34,265 bases of DNA from JACVRW01 sp052038485. Its GTDB lineage: Bacteria > Actinomycetota > Thermoleophilia > Solirubrobacterales > Thermoleophilaceae. The notes beneath the pieces were generated by a model. It made no database searches, was not told where the DNA came from, and was given only the letters and a program-made list of their open reading frames with translations. Of this stretch, positions 17,248 to 27,395 are shown one piece after another (the stretch's first letter is position 1; every line of letters begins with the position of its first letter). The stretch spans positions 1 to 34,265 of the forward strand of contig JBQGCL010000141.1 in the NCBI GenBank assembly GCA_052038485.1, in the 5' to 3' direction. The translations under genes and the position numbers were made by a program.

Positions 17248-17891
17248 GCCACCGCCCCCAGGCGCGCGTCGGCCGCCTCCACGGCGCGCACGAATGCCTC
17301 GAGCCTGGCCGGGTCCTTGCGGCCCGGCGCGGCCTCGGTCCCGCTCGCCACGTCGACCGCGAACGGCCGCGCAGTGTCGATCGCCGCGCCCACGTTGTCG
17401 GGGTCGAGCCCGCCGGACAGCACCACCGGCGGTGTGCGCGGGTGGCGCCGCGCGAGCTCCCAGTCGAACGTCTCCCCCGTCCCCCCCGGGCTGCGCGGCG
17501 AGTAGGCGTCGAGCAGGTGGTAGTCGGTCGGAAAGCGCTGGAGGTCGTGCAGCTGGGCCGCGTCGTGCACGCGCACCGCCTTCATCACCTTGGCCCCGGT
17601 CCGGCGGGCCACCTCGCGGCAGTAGGCCGGGCCCTCGTCCCCGTGCAGCTGCACCATCGTCAGCCCGCAGCGGTCGGCCGTGACGGCCAGCTCGTCGAGC
17701 GACGCGTTCACGAACACGCCGACGAGCTCCAGGCGCCGCTGGAGGTCGGCGCCGATCGCCTCGGCCACGTCCACCGGGCACGCCCGCGGACTGTCCGGCC
17801 AGAAGATCATCCCGAGCGCCCACGCACCCAAGTCGGCGACCCGGCGGGCGTCCGCCGGATCGCTCACTCCACAGATCTTGACGCGGGTCAC
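17244..17891 (-). CDS. trpF: Phosphoribosylanthranilate isomerase
   Basis: A 215-residue TIM barrel that isomerises PRA to CdRP in tryptophan synthesis. The N-terminus MTRVKICGVSDPADA contains the catalytic Cys7. GMIFWPDSPR, VGVFVN, VQLHGDE, LLDAYS, the second acid in VDVASGTE and a PPVVLSGGLDPDNV phosphate site follow. GTG start. It begins the separate trpFBA block, 25 bp after the htrA stop, so read-through from the upstream genes is likely. Confidence 0.96.
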   Translation of the reverse strand: MTRVKICGVSDPADARRVADLGAWALGMIFWPDSPRACPVDVAEAIGADLQRRLELVGVFVNASLDELAVTADRCGLTMVQLHGDEGPAYCREVARRTGAKVMKAVRVHDAAQLHDLQRFPTDYHLLDAYSPRSPGGTGETFDWELARRHPRTPPVVLSGGLDPDNVGAAIDTARPFAVDVASGTEAAPGRKDPARLEAFVRAVEAADARLGAVA

Positions 17892-17916
17892 CCCGCCAAT
17901 GCTCGCAGGCGGAGCG

Positions 17917-19149
17917 CTAGGGCAGCTCGAACGGGAGCCCGCCGCCGTCGTTGGGCGACTGCGGGGACTGCTGCGACTGGCTGACCTCGGCCGGCCGCTC
18001 GCCCAGCTTCACCGTTTCCGTCTGCTTGTCCTTGCCGCGGTAGAACTCGACCGAGACGGTGTCGCCCGGGCTCTTCTCGCTGACGGCCTGCACCACGTCG
18101 TCGGCGCCGGTCACGTTCTTGCCGTCGATCGCGACGATCACGTCGGCGCCCTTGCCGGTCGTCGGGTCGCCGGCCTCGAGGTTGGCCTTGTCGGCCGGGC
18201 TGCCCGAGGTCACGTCGGTGACCACGGCGCCCTCGTCGACCGGCACGCCGAGCTGCTTGGCGATCGTCGAGTTGAGGTCGGCCATCACGACGCCCAGGTA
18301 GGCCCGCTTGATCTCCTTGCCCTCGCGCAGCTGCGGGAGCTCGTTCTTCGCGACGTTGATCGGGACGGCGAAGCCGATGCCGACCGAGCCCTGGCCGCCG
18401 CCGGTGGCGATCTGGCTGTTGATGCCGATCACCTCGCCCCGCGCGTTGAGCAGCGGGCCGCCCGAGTTGCCGGGGTTGATCGAAGCGTCGGTCTGGATCA
18501 CGCCGCTGATCGGGAAGCCGCTCGGCGCGTCGACCTGGCGCTGGAGCGCCGACACGATGCCGGTCGTCACGGTGCGCTGGAGGCCGAACGGGTTGCCGAT
18601 CGCCACGACCGGGTCCCCGACCTGCGCCTTGGACGAGTCGCCCAGCGGCAGCACGGTCAGGTCGCGGCCCTCGGGATTGATCTTGAGCACGGCTATGTCG
18701 GCGTCGTCGTCGACGCCCTTGACCTCGGCGTCGATCGCGTCCCCGCCCTCCTCGAAGCTGACCGTCACCTTGGACGCGCCGTCGACGACGTGCGCGTTGG
18801 TGATGATCGTGCCGTCCTCGTCGACGACGAAGCCCGAGCCGGTCGCCGTGCCCTGCTGGCCCAACCCGTTCTCATTGCTCGTCACGCCCTCGGACTGGAT
18901 GAACACGACGCCCTTGCCCTCGGTCTTGTAGATGTCCTGGACGGTCCTCCCGGATTGGGTGGCGGCAGGGTCGGTCGCCGGCTGCGAGATCGGGGCCTGC
19001 TTGACGACGCGCGTGGTGTCGCCCGTGTCGATCACGTCCGTCTGAATCAGGATCGCGCCGATCACGAGCACCACCAGACCGCCCAGCACGGCTGCGATCA
19101 GGCTGGAGACGGCGGGACGCTGCTTCGGGGGGGACGTCATCGTGTTCAT
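17917..19149 (-). CDS. HtrA/DegP-type serine protease with PDZ domain
   Basis: A 410-residue membrane-anchored protease. Residues about 14-36 are a membrane helix after a short basic cytoplasmic tail, so the catalytic part lies outside the membrane. The trypsin-like domain (about 75-270) has the triad His120 (NAHVVD), Asp151 (DIAVLKI) and Ser229 (NPGNSGGPL). A single PDZ domain (about 284-385) starts at RAYLGVVMADL. The C-terminus is a Gln/Ser/Pro-rich tail. The family degrades or refolds damaged envelope proteins. A second ATG lies three codons downstream. It stands between tgpA and trpF. Confidence 0.95.
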   Translation of the reverse strand: MNTMTSPPKQRPAVSSLIAAVLGGLVVLVIGAILIQTDVIDTGDTTRVVKQAPISQPATDPAATQSGRTVQDIYKTEGKGVVFIQSEGVTSNENGLGQQGTATGSGFVVDEDGTIITNAHVVDGASKVTVSFEEGGDAIDAEVKGVDDDADIAVLKINPEGRDLTVLPLGDSSKAQVGDPVVAIGNPFGLQRTVTTGIVSALQRQVDAPSGFPISGVIQTDASINPGNSGGPLLNARGEVIGINSQIATGGGQGSVGIGFAVPINVAKNELPQLREGKEIKRAYLGVVMADLNSTIAKQLGVPVDEGAVVTDVTSGSPADKANLEAGDPTTGKGADVIVAIDGKNVTGADDVVQAVSEKSPGDTVSVEFYRGKDKQTETVKLGERPAEVSQSQQSPQSPNDGGGLPFELP

Positions 19150-19194
19150 AGAGCTGTTGTAGGCCGAGTTCCTTAGAGCTGCATAAATCCGCGC
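19150..19194 (-). promoter_or_regulatory. htrA upstream gap
   Basis: A 45 bp, locally AT-richer gap between tgpA and htrA. TACAAC lies 6 nt before the htrA ATG, a spacing like that of the leaderless starts elsewhere in this window, but the last base does not match TANNNT. A separate stress-responsive promoter is possible; the sequence does not prove it. Confidence 0.25.
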
Positions 19195-21489
19195 CTAGAC
19201 CGGTCGCGGCCCGCCCGGCGGGATCGCGATCAGTCCCAGTATGCGGCCGCGCAGCCCCGTCCGCGCTGTCAGGTCGCGACGCAGCGCCCGCCGCTCGCGC
19301 AGGCCCGGCCCGGCAGGGGCGCGCGGGTCGTAGCGGTTCGCCCGCAGGGCCGCCGCGTAGCGCGCCGCCGCCGGCCCGGCGGCCCGGCCGAGGCGCCCCT
19401 CGAGCCGAACGAGCGTGGTCTGCGCCGGCACGTCCCAGTCGAGCCAGTCGAGCGCGCGCCGCAGCTCGGCCAGCTGCGCGTCGGCCAGCTCGGCGGGCGA
19501 CAGCTGGCGAGCCCGGCGCGCCGCCCGCCACGCGAGCAGGCCGGCCCCGGCGATCATCAGCAGCGGGATCAGCAGCCACGCCGACACACCGCCGCCGGAG
19601 TCCTCGCCCGCGACACCGCCCGCGCCCGCCTTCGGGTCGGGCGCGGCCAGGCCGGCGCGCCCCCCGTTGATCACGCCGCCCGAGGTGCTGGTCGGGCTGC
19701 GGTCGGCGGCCTGCGCCTCCGCGGGCGCGGCGGCCGGCGTCGGGTCGAACGTGACCCAGCCGATCCCGTTGAAGTAGACCTCGACCCAGGAGTGCGCGTC
19801 GAGGTCGCGCACGCGGTACTCGCTCGAGTCGCGGTTGAACGAGCCCGGCGCAAACCCGGCCGCCACCCGCGCCGGGATGCCCACCATGCGCAGCATCAGC
19901 GCCATCGCCCCGGAGAACTGCTGGCAGTAGCCGAACTTGTCGCGGAACATGAACGCGTTGAGCGGGTAGCGCGCCCCGCCGGGCTTCTCGCTGTAGGAGA
20001 AGTTGCGGTTCAGGTAGCGCTCGACGCGGGCGACCGCGTCGTACATCGTCGGCGCGCCGGCCGTGATCCGCGTGGCGACCTCGTACATGTCGGCGTAGGC
20101 GGAGTTCGCGAGCACCTCACCGGACGCGCCGGGGTCGCCGAAGTTCTCGTTGCCCCAGAGCTGGACGAAGATGTCCTCGCTCGTCTGCCCGTGCGGGACC
20201 GTGATCGAGGTGTATTGGGCGAGCCCGTTCGACAGCCCGTCCGGCGCGCCCTGCATCTGGGCCGGCGTCGGGTTGGGCACGTAGGCCTTGACTACGTAGC
20301 TGTCGCCCTCCCCGAGACGGTGGTCGGCGATCCGGGTGGTGCCGTCACTCGCGGTCGAGACGAGCCCGGCGCCCTCGACCAGATACGGCGTACCGGCAGC
20401 CACCAGCAGGTCGGTCGACAGCGAGCGCACCGTGAAGCGGAGGCTCTCGTCCCACCTGGGGTTCCACTCGAAGTAGTCCCAGTCGCCGTCGCGCGTGCCC
20501 GGGTCGGGGACCCCCTGGAGCCGCGAGGTCGCGCTGCTGTACGGGCCGCGCACCCAGCGCACGCCGTTGAACGTGTCGAGCGTCTCGGCCTTCCAGTAGT
20601 GCGGCTTGCGCGACTTCACGTTCAGCAGCGTCGTGCCCTCACGCGGCCAGTCGAGCGGACCGTAGCGGTGGTTCCAGTCGAACGTGATCACCTCGTCGTT
20701 CTCGAGGAAGGTCCACGCGCCGTAGTTCCACCAGGGCCGGTCGGAGTCGAGCGCGGCCGCGACCGGCATCGACAGCGCGCCCAGCGCCAGCACCAGCGCC
20801 CCGCCCGCCAGCGCCTCCCGCGTGCCGAGCCGCGGCAGCCACAGCCAGGCGGCCACCAGCACGAGCAGCGCCAGGCCGCGCAGCAGCGGCTCGCCCGGGT
20901 CGTGCTCGGTCACGGCCGACCCGTACACGACGAGCAGCACGCCCAGCCCGGCGACGCTAAGCACCGGCGCGGCGCGGCGGGCCGGGCAGAACGCGAGCAG
21001 CGCGGCCAGCCCGAGCCCCAGCGGCGCACCCAGCAGCGTCGTCAGGCGCACCCAGCTCTCGGCGCCGTTGTAGGGCCACTCGGCGGTCTGCACGCCGGCG
21101 AGCCCGCGGTCGAGCCCGTCGGCCAGCTCGTTCCAGTTGCCGGGCGCGAGCAGACGCAGCGGCAGGCCCATCGCGACCAGGCCGAGCACCAGGCCTGCGA
21201 CGCCCACGGCGAGCGCGAACGGCACGGCGAGCCGGCGCGGCGCGCGGGCCCCGGCGAGCAGCATCAGGGCACCGGTCCCGGTGGAGACCAGCACCACCAG
21301 CAGCGTGCGCCCGAACGGAGGCGACGCCACCAGCGTGGCCCAGTGCGCCGCGGCGAACAGCGCCAGCCCGGCGAAGGCGGCCAGCCGAACGAGCGCGACC
21401 CGCACCTCTGCGGAAAGCGGCGCGCTGAGCGGGGCGGCTGCCGGCGCGCCGGCCGGCGGCGAGCCCGCGGTGGCGGCGCTGCCGCTCAT
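19195..21489 (-). CDS. Membrane transglutaminase-like protein, TgpA family
   Basis: A 764-residue protein. About six membrane helices span roughly residues 30-245 (DUF3488/TgpA N region). An extracytoplasmic domain contains the transglutaminase-like core with Cys522 (KFGYCQQFSGAMA), His566 (DAHSWVEVYF) and Asp582 (WVTFDPTP). Another helix lies at about 637-657, with a cytoplasmic DUF4129-like tail to the end. All three catalytic residues are present. In this family the gene normally follows moxR and a DUF58 gene, as here. The physiological substrate is unknown; a role in envelope protein or peptide processing is inferred. The ATG overlaps the DUF58 stop by four bases. Confidence 0.93.
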   Translation of the reverse strand: MSGSAATAGSPPAGAPAAAPLSAPLSAEVRVALVRLAAFAGLALFAAAHWATLVASPPFGRTLLVVLVSTGTGALMLLAGARAPRRLAVPFALAVGVAGLVLGLVAMGLPLRLLAPGNWNELADGLDRGLAGVQTAEWPYNGAESWVRLTTLLGAPLGLGLAALLAFCPARRAAPVLSVAGLGVLLVVYGSAVTEHDPGEPLLRGLALLVLVAAWLWLPRLGTREALAGGALVLALGALSMPVAAALDSDRPWWNYGAWTFLENDEVITFDWNHRYGPLDWPREGTTLLNVKSRKPHYWKAETLDTFNGVRWVRGPYSSATSRLQGVPDPGTRDGDWDYFEWNPRWDESLRFTVRSLSTDLLVAAGTPYLVEGAGLVSTASDGTTRIADHRLGEGDSYVVKAYVPNPTPAQMQGAPDGLSNGLAQYTSITVPHGQTSEDIFVQLWGNENFGDPGASGEVLANSAYADMYEVATRITAGAPTMYDAVARVERYLNRNFSYSEKPGGARYPLNAFMFRDKFGYCQQFSGAMALMLRMVGIPARVAAGFAPGSFNRDSSEYRVRDLDAHSWVEVYFNGIGWVTFDPTPAAAPAEAQAADRSPTSTSGGVINGGRAGLAAPDPKAGAGGVAGEDSGGGVSAWLLIPLLMIAGAGLLAWRAARRARQLSPAELADAQLAELRRALDWLDWDVPAQTTLVRLEGRLGRAAGPAAARYAAALRANRYDPRAPAGPGLRERRALRRDLTARTGLRGRILGLIAIPPGGPRPV

Positions 21490-22595
21490 GCCGCGAGCCC
21501 CCGCCGCGCGCGCTCGACGAGGCAGCCGGTGCACCCGGCCACCTCGAACAGCGGACGTCCGCGCGCGAGCGGCACGGGCGCGACGACGATGCGCGCTCCC
21601 GCCGGCATCCGCTCGAGCGCGCGCGGCGCGCCCGCGGCGCTCGTGGCCGTCACCCAGATCACGGCGCCTCCGCGCGGCCCGAGCGATGACGCGGGCGGCG
21701 GTGGCCCGGTCTCGACGAGCGCCAGCTTGGCGTGCACGCTCGGCCAGCCGGCGAGGTCGTGGCCGATCTCGACCGGGCGGCGCTCGCCGGGGAGCAGGAT
21801 CGCGCAGCCGCCCGTCTCGCCGAGGTACACGCACAGCGACGCCGCGGCGCGGACGGCCTTGTCGAGGCCCTCCTCGTCCTGCTCGCCGCCGGACGGGTCG
21901 AGCACGATCAGCGGGGCCGAGTCCAGCTCGGCCACGAGCCGGCGCTCGAGCATCTCGCCGCGGCGCGCAACCGTCGGCCAGTGGATGCGTGAGGCGGAGG
22001 TGCCCTCACGGTATGGCCGTAGGCCGTCGATCTCGAGCTCGGCCATCGAGGCGTCGAGCCGGCGTCCCATCACGCCCGGGTCGATCCCGGCGCCCCCATG
22101 CGCGCCGGCGCCCGCCCCGCCCCCGCCCGGTGCCGTGACCGGCTCCACGCGCGGGAGGACGAGCACCTCGTCCGTGCGCGACCCCAAGATCTCGCGGCTG
22201 ACCAGGCGCAGCGGGTCGCGGATGACGAGCCGGCCGGGCTCCAGCACGCGGCGCCCGCGGCGTTGGAAGCGCACGTTGATGCGCACCCGGCGCGACCAGC
22301 GGCCCGCGATGGGAACGGGCCAGCCGAGCAGCGGCTCAATCAGCTCGCCGCCGGGTGGCGGCAGCGCGCCCGCGCGCACCTCGATGCGCAGCGGATAGGG
22401 CTCCTCCTCGACGACCGAGTGCGGACCGGTCCGGCGATCGATCGCCGCCCCGCTCGCGGCGAGGCCAACCCAGACGGCGGCGCCGCCCGCGATCGCGATC
22501 AGCGCCACGCCGGGGACGTACAGCGAACCGGTGTCGAACGTCGCGGCGGCCAGGCACAGGGCCAGACCGAGCAGGGCGACGGCGAGCGGCCGCAT
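21486..22595 (-). CDS. DUF58 domain protein
   Basis: A 369-residue protein with two N-terminal membrane helices (about 3-21 and 26-46), a beta-rich region, and the DUF58 signature RPYREGTSASRIHW at 193-206 followed by ARRGEMLERRL. The following vWA-like part has DSAPLIVLDPSGGEQDEEGL, and an Ala/Gly-rich insertion lies at about 157-170. DUF58 proteins are regular partners of MoxR AAA+ ATPases; their molecular role is not established. Only 5 bp separate it from moxR, and it overlaps tgpA. Confidence 0.92.
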   Translation of the reverse strand: MRPLAVALLGLALCLAAATFDTGSLYVPGVALIAIAGGAAVWVGLAASGAAIDRRTGPHSVVEEEPYPLRIEVRAGALPPPGGELIEPLLGWPVPIAGRWSRRVRINVRFQRRGRRVLEPGRLVIRDPLRLVSREILGSRTDEVLVLPRVEPVTAPGGGGAGAGAHGGAGIDPGVMGRRLDASMAELEIDGLRPYREGTSASRIHWPTVARRGEMLERRLVAELDSAPLIVLDPSGGEQDEEGLDKAVRAAASLCVYLGETGGCAILLPGERRPVEIGHDLAGWPSVHAKLALVETGPPPPASSLGPRGGAVIWVTATSAAGAPRALERMPAGARIVVAPVPLARGRPLFEVAGCTGCLVERARRGLAA

Positions 22596-22600
22596 GGCGG

Positions 22601-23551
22601 TCAGAGCGCGGGAACCCGCTCCAGCGCGTCGCGCACCACGGCGGTCCGCTCCTCGGCGCCCGAGCCCGGCCCGAGCAGCAGCCTGTGGGCCAGCACCGAG
22701 TCGGCGAGCGCTTGGACGTCGTCGGGCAGCGCGTGGTCGCGCCCGTCAAGCGCCGCCATCGCCTTGGCGGCGCGGAACAGCATCAGCCCGGCGCGCGGCG
22801 ACGCGCCGAGGTCCACCCGCGGGTCGGCGCGCGTGGCGTCGAGGATCGCGACGACGTAGCGTCGCAGCGCCTCGCTGCCGTGCACGGCCGCGGCGGCGGT
22901 CTGGGCGGCGAGCACCTCGCCGACCTCGGCGACCGGGCCGAGGTCGAGCACGCGGTCGCGCTCGGCGTGGTCGAGCAGCATCTCGCTCTCGGCCTGGGCG
23001 CTCGGATAGCCGAGCGAGACGCGCACCATGAAGCGGTCCAGCTGCGCCTCGGGCAGCGGGTAGGTGCCCTCGTATTCCACAGGGTTCTGCGTCGCGACGA
23101 CGAGGAACGGGCGGGCCAGCTCGTGCGTCTGCTTGTCGACGGTGACGTGGCGCTCCTGCATGCACTCGAGCAGGCCCGACTGGGTCTTCGGCGAGGCGCG
23201 GTTGACCTCGTCGACGAGCACCACGTTCGCGAACACCGGGCCGGGCCGGAACTCGAAGCGGTTCTCGCGCTGGTTGTAGACGTTGGTACCGACCACGTCG
23301 GCGGGCAGCAGGTCGGCCGTGCACTGCACGCGCGCGTACTCGGCCTCGATGGAGCGCGCGAGCGCGCGCGCGAGCGCCGTCTTGCCGACGCCCGGGTAGT
23401 CCTCGATCAGGACATGCCCCTCGGCCATCAGCGCGACCAGCACGTCGCGGAGCACCTCCGGCGGCGCCTTGACGGCGCGCGCGATGTTGTCGCGCAGCCG
23501 CGCGCCCAGCTCGGCAACCTGCGCCGGGTTGAGCTCAGGGACCGTCGACAT
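22601..23551 (-). CDS. moxR: MoxR-family AAA+ ATPase
   Basis: A 316-residue cytoplasmic ATPase. It has Walker A PGVGKTALA (Lys57), Walker B VLVDEVNRASPKTQ (Asp114, Glu115), sensor 1 VVATQNPVEYEGTYPLPEAQLDRF, and the sensor 2 lid region SPRAGLMLFRAAKA. MoxR proteins act as chaperone-like ATPases for partners with vWA/DUF58 domains, which are encoded immediately downstream. The ATG has GGAG four nt upstream, and a TAGCAT box (23565-23560) lies 8 nt before it, so it may have its own promoter despite following trpC by only 46 bp. Confidence 0.95.
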   Translation of the reverse strand: MSTVPELNPAQVAELGARLRDNIARAVKAPPEVLRDVLVALMAEGHVLIEDYPGVGKTALARALARSIEAEYARVQCTADLLPADVVGTNVYNQRENRFEFRPGPVFANVVLVDEVNRASPKTQSGLLECMQERHVTVDKQTHELARPFLVVATQNPVEYEGTYPLPEAQLDRFMVRVSLGYPSAQAESEMLLDHAERDRVLDLGPVAEVGEVLAAQTAAAAVHGSEALRRYVVAILDATRADPRVDLGASPRAGLMLFRAAKAMAALDGRDHALPDDVQALADSVLAHRLLLGPGSGAEERTAVVRDALERVPAL

Positions 23552-23559
23552 TCCGCTCC

Positions 23560-23565
23560 ATGCTA
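23560..23565 (-). promoter_or_regulatory. Candidate -10 box for the moxR-DUF58-tgpA module
   Basis: TAGCAT on the minus strand, 8 nt before the moxR ATG, lies in the 46 bp gap after trpC. It fits TANNNT. No convincing -35 is visible. Confidence 0.35.
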
Positions 23566-23597
23566 GAGGTACGCCGAAACCGGGCGGTTCGGTTCGG

Positions 23598-24395
23598 TCA
23601 GGCTTGAGTCTGATCCTCGGGCTGCGTGAGCTGCCGGACGGCCAGCTCCGGATCCGGCGCGCGCATCAGCGCCTCGCCGATGAGCACGGCGTCCACGCCG
23701 ACCTGCTCCAGCTCGTCGATCTGCTCGCGCGTGTGGATGCCCGACTCGGAGACGACCACCTTGCCCGCCGGGACGTCGTGCAGCAGGTCGAAGGTGCGCT
23801 GGATGTCGACGCTGAAGTCCTCGAGGTTGCGATTGTTGATGCCGAGCACGTCGGCGTCGACCTCGAGCGCAGCGTCGAGCTCCTCCTCGTCGTGGATCTC
23901 GACGATCGCGTCGAGGTCGAGTGCGTGCGCCTCGCGGTAGAGCGAGGCCAGCTCGCTCGGGCTCATCGCGCCCACCACGAGGAGAACCGCGTCCGCCCCG
24001 GCGGCCTTCGCCTCGTAGAGCTGGTACGGGTCGATCGTGAAGTCTTTGCGCAGCACCGGCAGCTCGATCACGGCGCGCGCCTCGCGCAGGTCGGCCAGCG
24101 AGCCGCCGAAGTGGGCCTCCTCGGTGAGCACCGAGACGGCGGCGGCGCCGCCGCGCTCGTAGGCGCTGACGACGTCGGCGCAGCGGGCGCCCTCGCGGAT
24201 GGTGCCGGCCGACGGCGACCGCCGCTTGTGCTCGGCGATCAGCGATGTGCCGGGGCGCGACAGCGCCTCGAGGAACGGCCGGCCCTCGGGCTGAGACCCG
24301 GCCTCCTGCTCGAGCTCGGCCAGCGGGCGCTCGCGCTTGCGGCGGTGGACCGCCTCCCGCGTCGCCCCGACCAGCTCGTCGAGTCGCACGCTCAC
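23598..24395 (-). CDS. trpC: Indole-3-glycerol phosphate synthase
   Basis: A 265-residue TIM barrel that converts CdRP to indole-3-glycerol phosphate. It has LIAEHKRRSPSAGTI (substrate-binding Lys/Ser), VLTEEAHFGGSL, VLRKDFTIDPYQLYEA with the catalytic Lys, GINNRNLEDFSVD and VSESGIHTREQI (phosphate loops), then VLIGEALMR. The GTG start overlaps the trpD stop by four bases (GTGA). It is monofunctional, with trpF encoded elsewhere in the window. Confidence 0.96.
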   Translation of the reverse strand: MSVRLDELVGATREAVHRRKRERPLAELEQEAGSQPEGRPFLEALSRPGTSLIAEHKRRSPSAGTIREGARCADVVSAYERGGAAAVSVLTEEAHFGGSLADLREARAVIELPVLRKDFTIDPYQLYEAKAAGADAVLLVVGAMSPSELASLYREAHALDLDAIVEIHDEEELDAALEVDADVLGINNRNLEDFSVDIQRTFDLLHDVPAGKVVVSESGIHTREQIDELEQVGVDAVLIGEALMRAPDPELAVRQLTQPEDQTQA

Positions 24396-25401
24396 CGCGC
24401 ACGCTCCAGGTAAGCGTCGAGCACGCCGGCCGCAGCGCCCGAGTCGACCGCTTCGCGGGCGCGCTCGACGCCCTCCGCAATCGACTCCGCCCGGCCGCCG
24501 ACGTAGATCGCCGCGCCGGCGTTCATGAGCGCGAGCGCGCGCTCGGTGCCCGGCTCGCCGCCGAGCACGTCGCGCAGCACGCGCGCGTTGCGCTCGGGCG
24601 AGCCCGCCGCGACGGCGCCGTCGCCGGCCGGCTCCAGGCCCACCTGCTCGGGGGAGACGTCGTAGACCGCGAGGTCGCCGTCCCTCAGCTCGACAACGCG
24701 GGTCGTCCCGGAGACCGAGAACTCGTCGAGACCATCCGCGCTCGACACTACCAGGGCGCATTCGGTGCCGAGCTCCGCCAGCGCCGACGCGAGCGTCTCG
24801 AGCTTGGAGGGGTCGGAGACGCCGATCACCTGCCGTCGCGCCCCCGCCGGGTTCGTGAGCGGCCCGAGGAAGTTGAAGATCGTGCGCACGCCGAGCGCCT
24901 TGCGCACCGGCACCACGTGCTTGGTGGCCGAATGGTGCTTGGGGGCGAACATGAAGCCGAAGCCGACCTCCTCGATGCAGGCGGCAACGTCGTCCGGCTC
25001 GAGGTCGATCCGCGCGCCCAGCGCCTCCAGCACGTCGGCCGACCCGCACTGGCTGGTCGCCGAGCGGTTGCCGTGCTTGGCCACTCGGCAACCCGCGCCG
25101 GCGGCGATGAACCCCGCTGTCGTCGAGACGTTGAACGTCGGCCGCCCGCCGCCGGTCCCGGCCGTGTCGACCAGGTCACCGGACGCCTTCACCGGCAGGG
25201 CCAGCTCGCGCATCGCGGCCGCCAGCCCGGCGATCTCGTGGACGGTCTCGCCCTTCGTGCGCAGCGCGATCAGGAAGGCGGCCGTCTCGGGCTCCTCGGC
25301 GTTGCCCTCCATGATCTCGCGCAGCACGCGCGCGGCCTCCTCGGCGGCGAGGTCCTCGCCGCCGGCGAGGCGGTCGATCGCGTCCGTGAGGACCGGGTTG
25401 C

Positions 25402-25405
<4 letters not shown>
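24392..25405 (-). CDS. trpD: Anthranilate phosphoribosyltransferase
   Basis: A 337-residue enzyme that transfers phosphoribose from PRPP to anthranilate. The PRPP-binding motif is DTAGTGGGRPTFNVST, followed by AKHGNRSATSQCGSADVLEALG (the conserved KHGNR) and the metal-binding region VSSADGLDEFS. Its length is normal. The ATG overlaps the trpG stop (ATGA). Confidence 0.96.
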
Positions 25406-25943
<538 letters not shown>

Positions 25944-25947
<4 letters not shown>

Positions 25948-27395
25948 GCCCAATCGGCCTGCGCGCACGCCAGCCTGATCGCCTCCATCACCGCGCCCGC
26001 CTTCGCCTCCGACTCGCGCGTCTCGGCGGCGGCGTCCGAGTCGGCCACGATCCCGCAGCCGGCCTGGAGGTAGGCGGTGCCGTCTCGCACGAACGTCGAG
26101 CGGATGTTGATGCAGGTGTCGAGGTCCCCCGTGTAGGACAGGTAGCCGACCGCGCCGCCGTAGGGGCCGCGCTTGACCGGCTCGAGCTCGTCGATGATCT
26201 GCATCGCGCGGATCTTCGGCGCGCCCGACAGCGTCCCGGCCGGCAGCGCCGCCCGCATCGCGTCCATCGGCGTAACGCCCGCGCGCATCGTCCCCGACAC
26301 GGTCGAGACGATGTGGATCACGTGCGAGTAGAGCTCGACGGCCATCAGCTCGTCGACCTTGACGCTGCCGTACTCGCAGACGCGGCCGAGGTCGTTGCGG
26401 CCGAGGTCGACCAGCATCACGTGCTCGGCGCGCTCCTTCTCGTCGGCGAGCAGCTCGTCGGACAGCTCGCTGTCCGAGCCGGTGCGCGGCCGCGTGCCGG
26501 CGATCGGCTTCAGCTCCACGTGGCTGCCCGTGACCTTGACCAGCGACTCCGGCGAGGCGCCCGCGATCTCGAAGTCCTCGAAGTCGAGGAAGTACATGTA
26601 CGGGCTCGGGTTGATCGCGCGCAGCCCGCGGTAGATCGAGAACGCGTCGACGGGACAGTCGGCCGTCCAGCGCTGGCTCGGCACGACCTGGTAGGCGTCG
26701 CCCGCGCGGATGTACTCCTTCGTTCGCTCGACCGCCTCCGCGAACCCGTCCGCTCCGATGTTCGAGACGAACTCGGGCGGCTCGCGGCGCCCGCGGCCGA
26801 TCTGAGGCACCGGGCCGGCCAGCCGCTCCTTGACCTCCGCGATCGCGCCCGCCGCCTCGCCGTAGGCGCGCTCGATGTCGTCGCCCTCCACCAGGACGTT
26901 CGCCAGCACGGTCACCTCGTGGCGAAGGTGGTCGAACGCCACCAGCACGTCGGTGATCATCAGGGCCAGGTCGGGGATGCCCACGCCGTCGGGGTTGGGC
27001 TCGCCGACGCTAGGCTCGGCGGCGCGGACCAGGTCGTAGCCGAACATGCCGACCGCGCCGCCGGCAAACGGCGGCAGCCCGTCGAGATGCGCGATCCGGT
27101 AGCGGGCCAGCTCCTCGGCCACGGCGGCGTACGGGTCCGGGTGATCGCCGAGCGACATGCGGATCGTCGCGCGCGGGTTCACCCCGAGGAACGACCAGCG
27201 CCCGATGCGCTGCCCCTGCTCGGCCGACTCGAGCAGGAACGACGGGCCGTTGCCGCGCAGCTTCAGGTAGGCCGACACGGGCGTCTCGCAGTCGGCGATG
27301 AACGTGTGCCGCAGCGGCACGAGGTTGTGCTCGCGGGCCAGCTCGCGGACCTCGTCGAGATCCGGCGTCAGCTCGAGGTCAGCGACGACGCTCAT
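25944..27395 (-). CDS. trpE: Anthranilate synthase component I
   Basis: A 483-residue chorismate-using enzyme that makes anthranilate with TrpG. The N-terminal domain contains the tryptophan feedback element LLESAEQG. The C-terminal domain has INPSPYMYFLDFEDF, IAGTRPRTG, MLVDLGRNDLGRV, TLSGAPKIRAM and GAVGYLSY, the last with metal- and substrate-binding residues. Tryptophan inhibition is therefore likely at the enzyme level. Its ATG lies inside the last codons of hisIE (17 nt overlap), so no attenuator can directly precede it. Confidence 0.97.

Noticed and set aside
19792..22398. An 868-codon plus-strand open frame
   Set aside because: It is the antisense of tgpA and the DUF58 gene, with an Arg/His/Val/Gln-rich composition typical of shadow frames at high GC. 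The minus-strand proteins have catalytic and family motifs.
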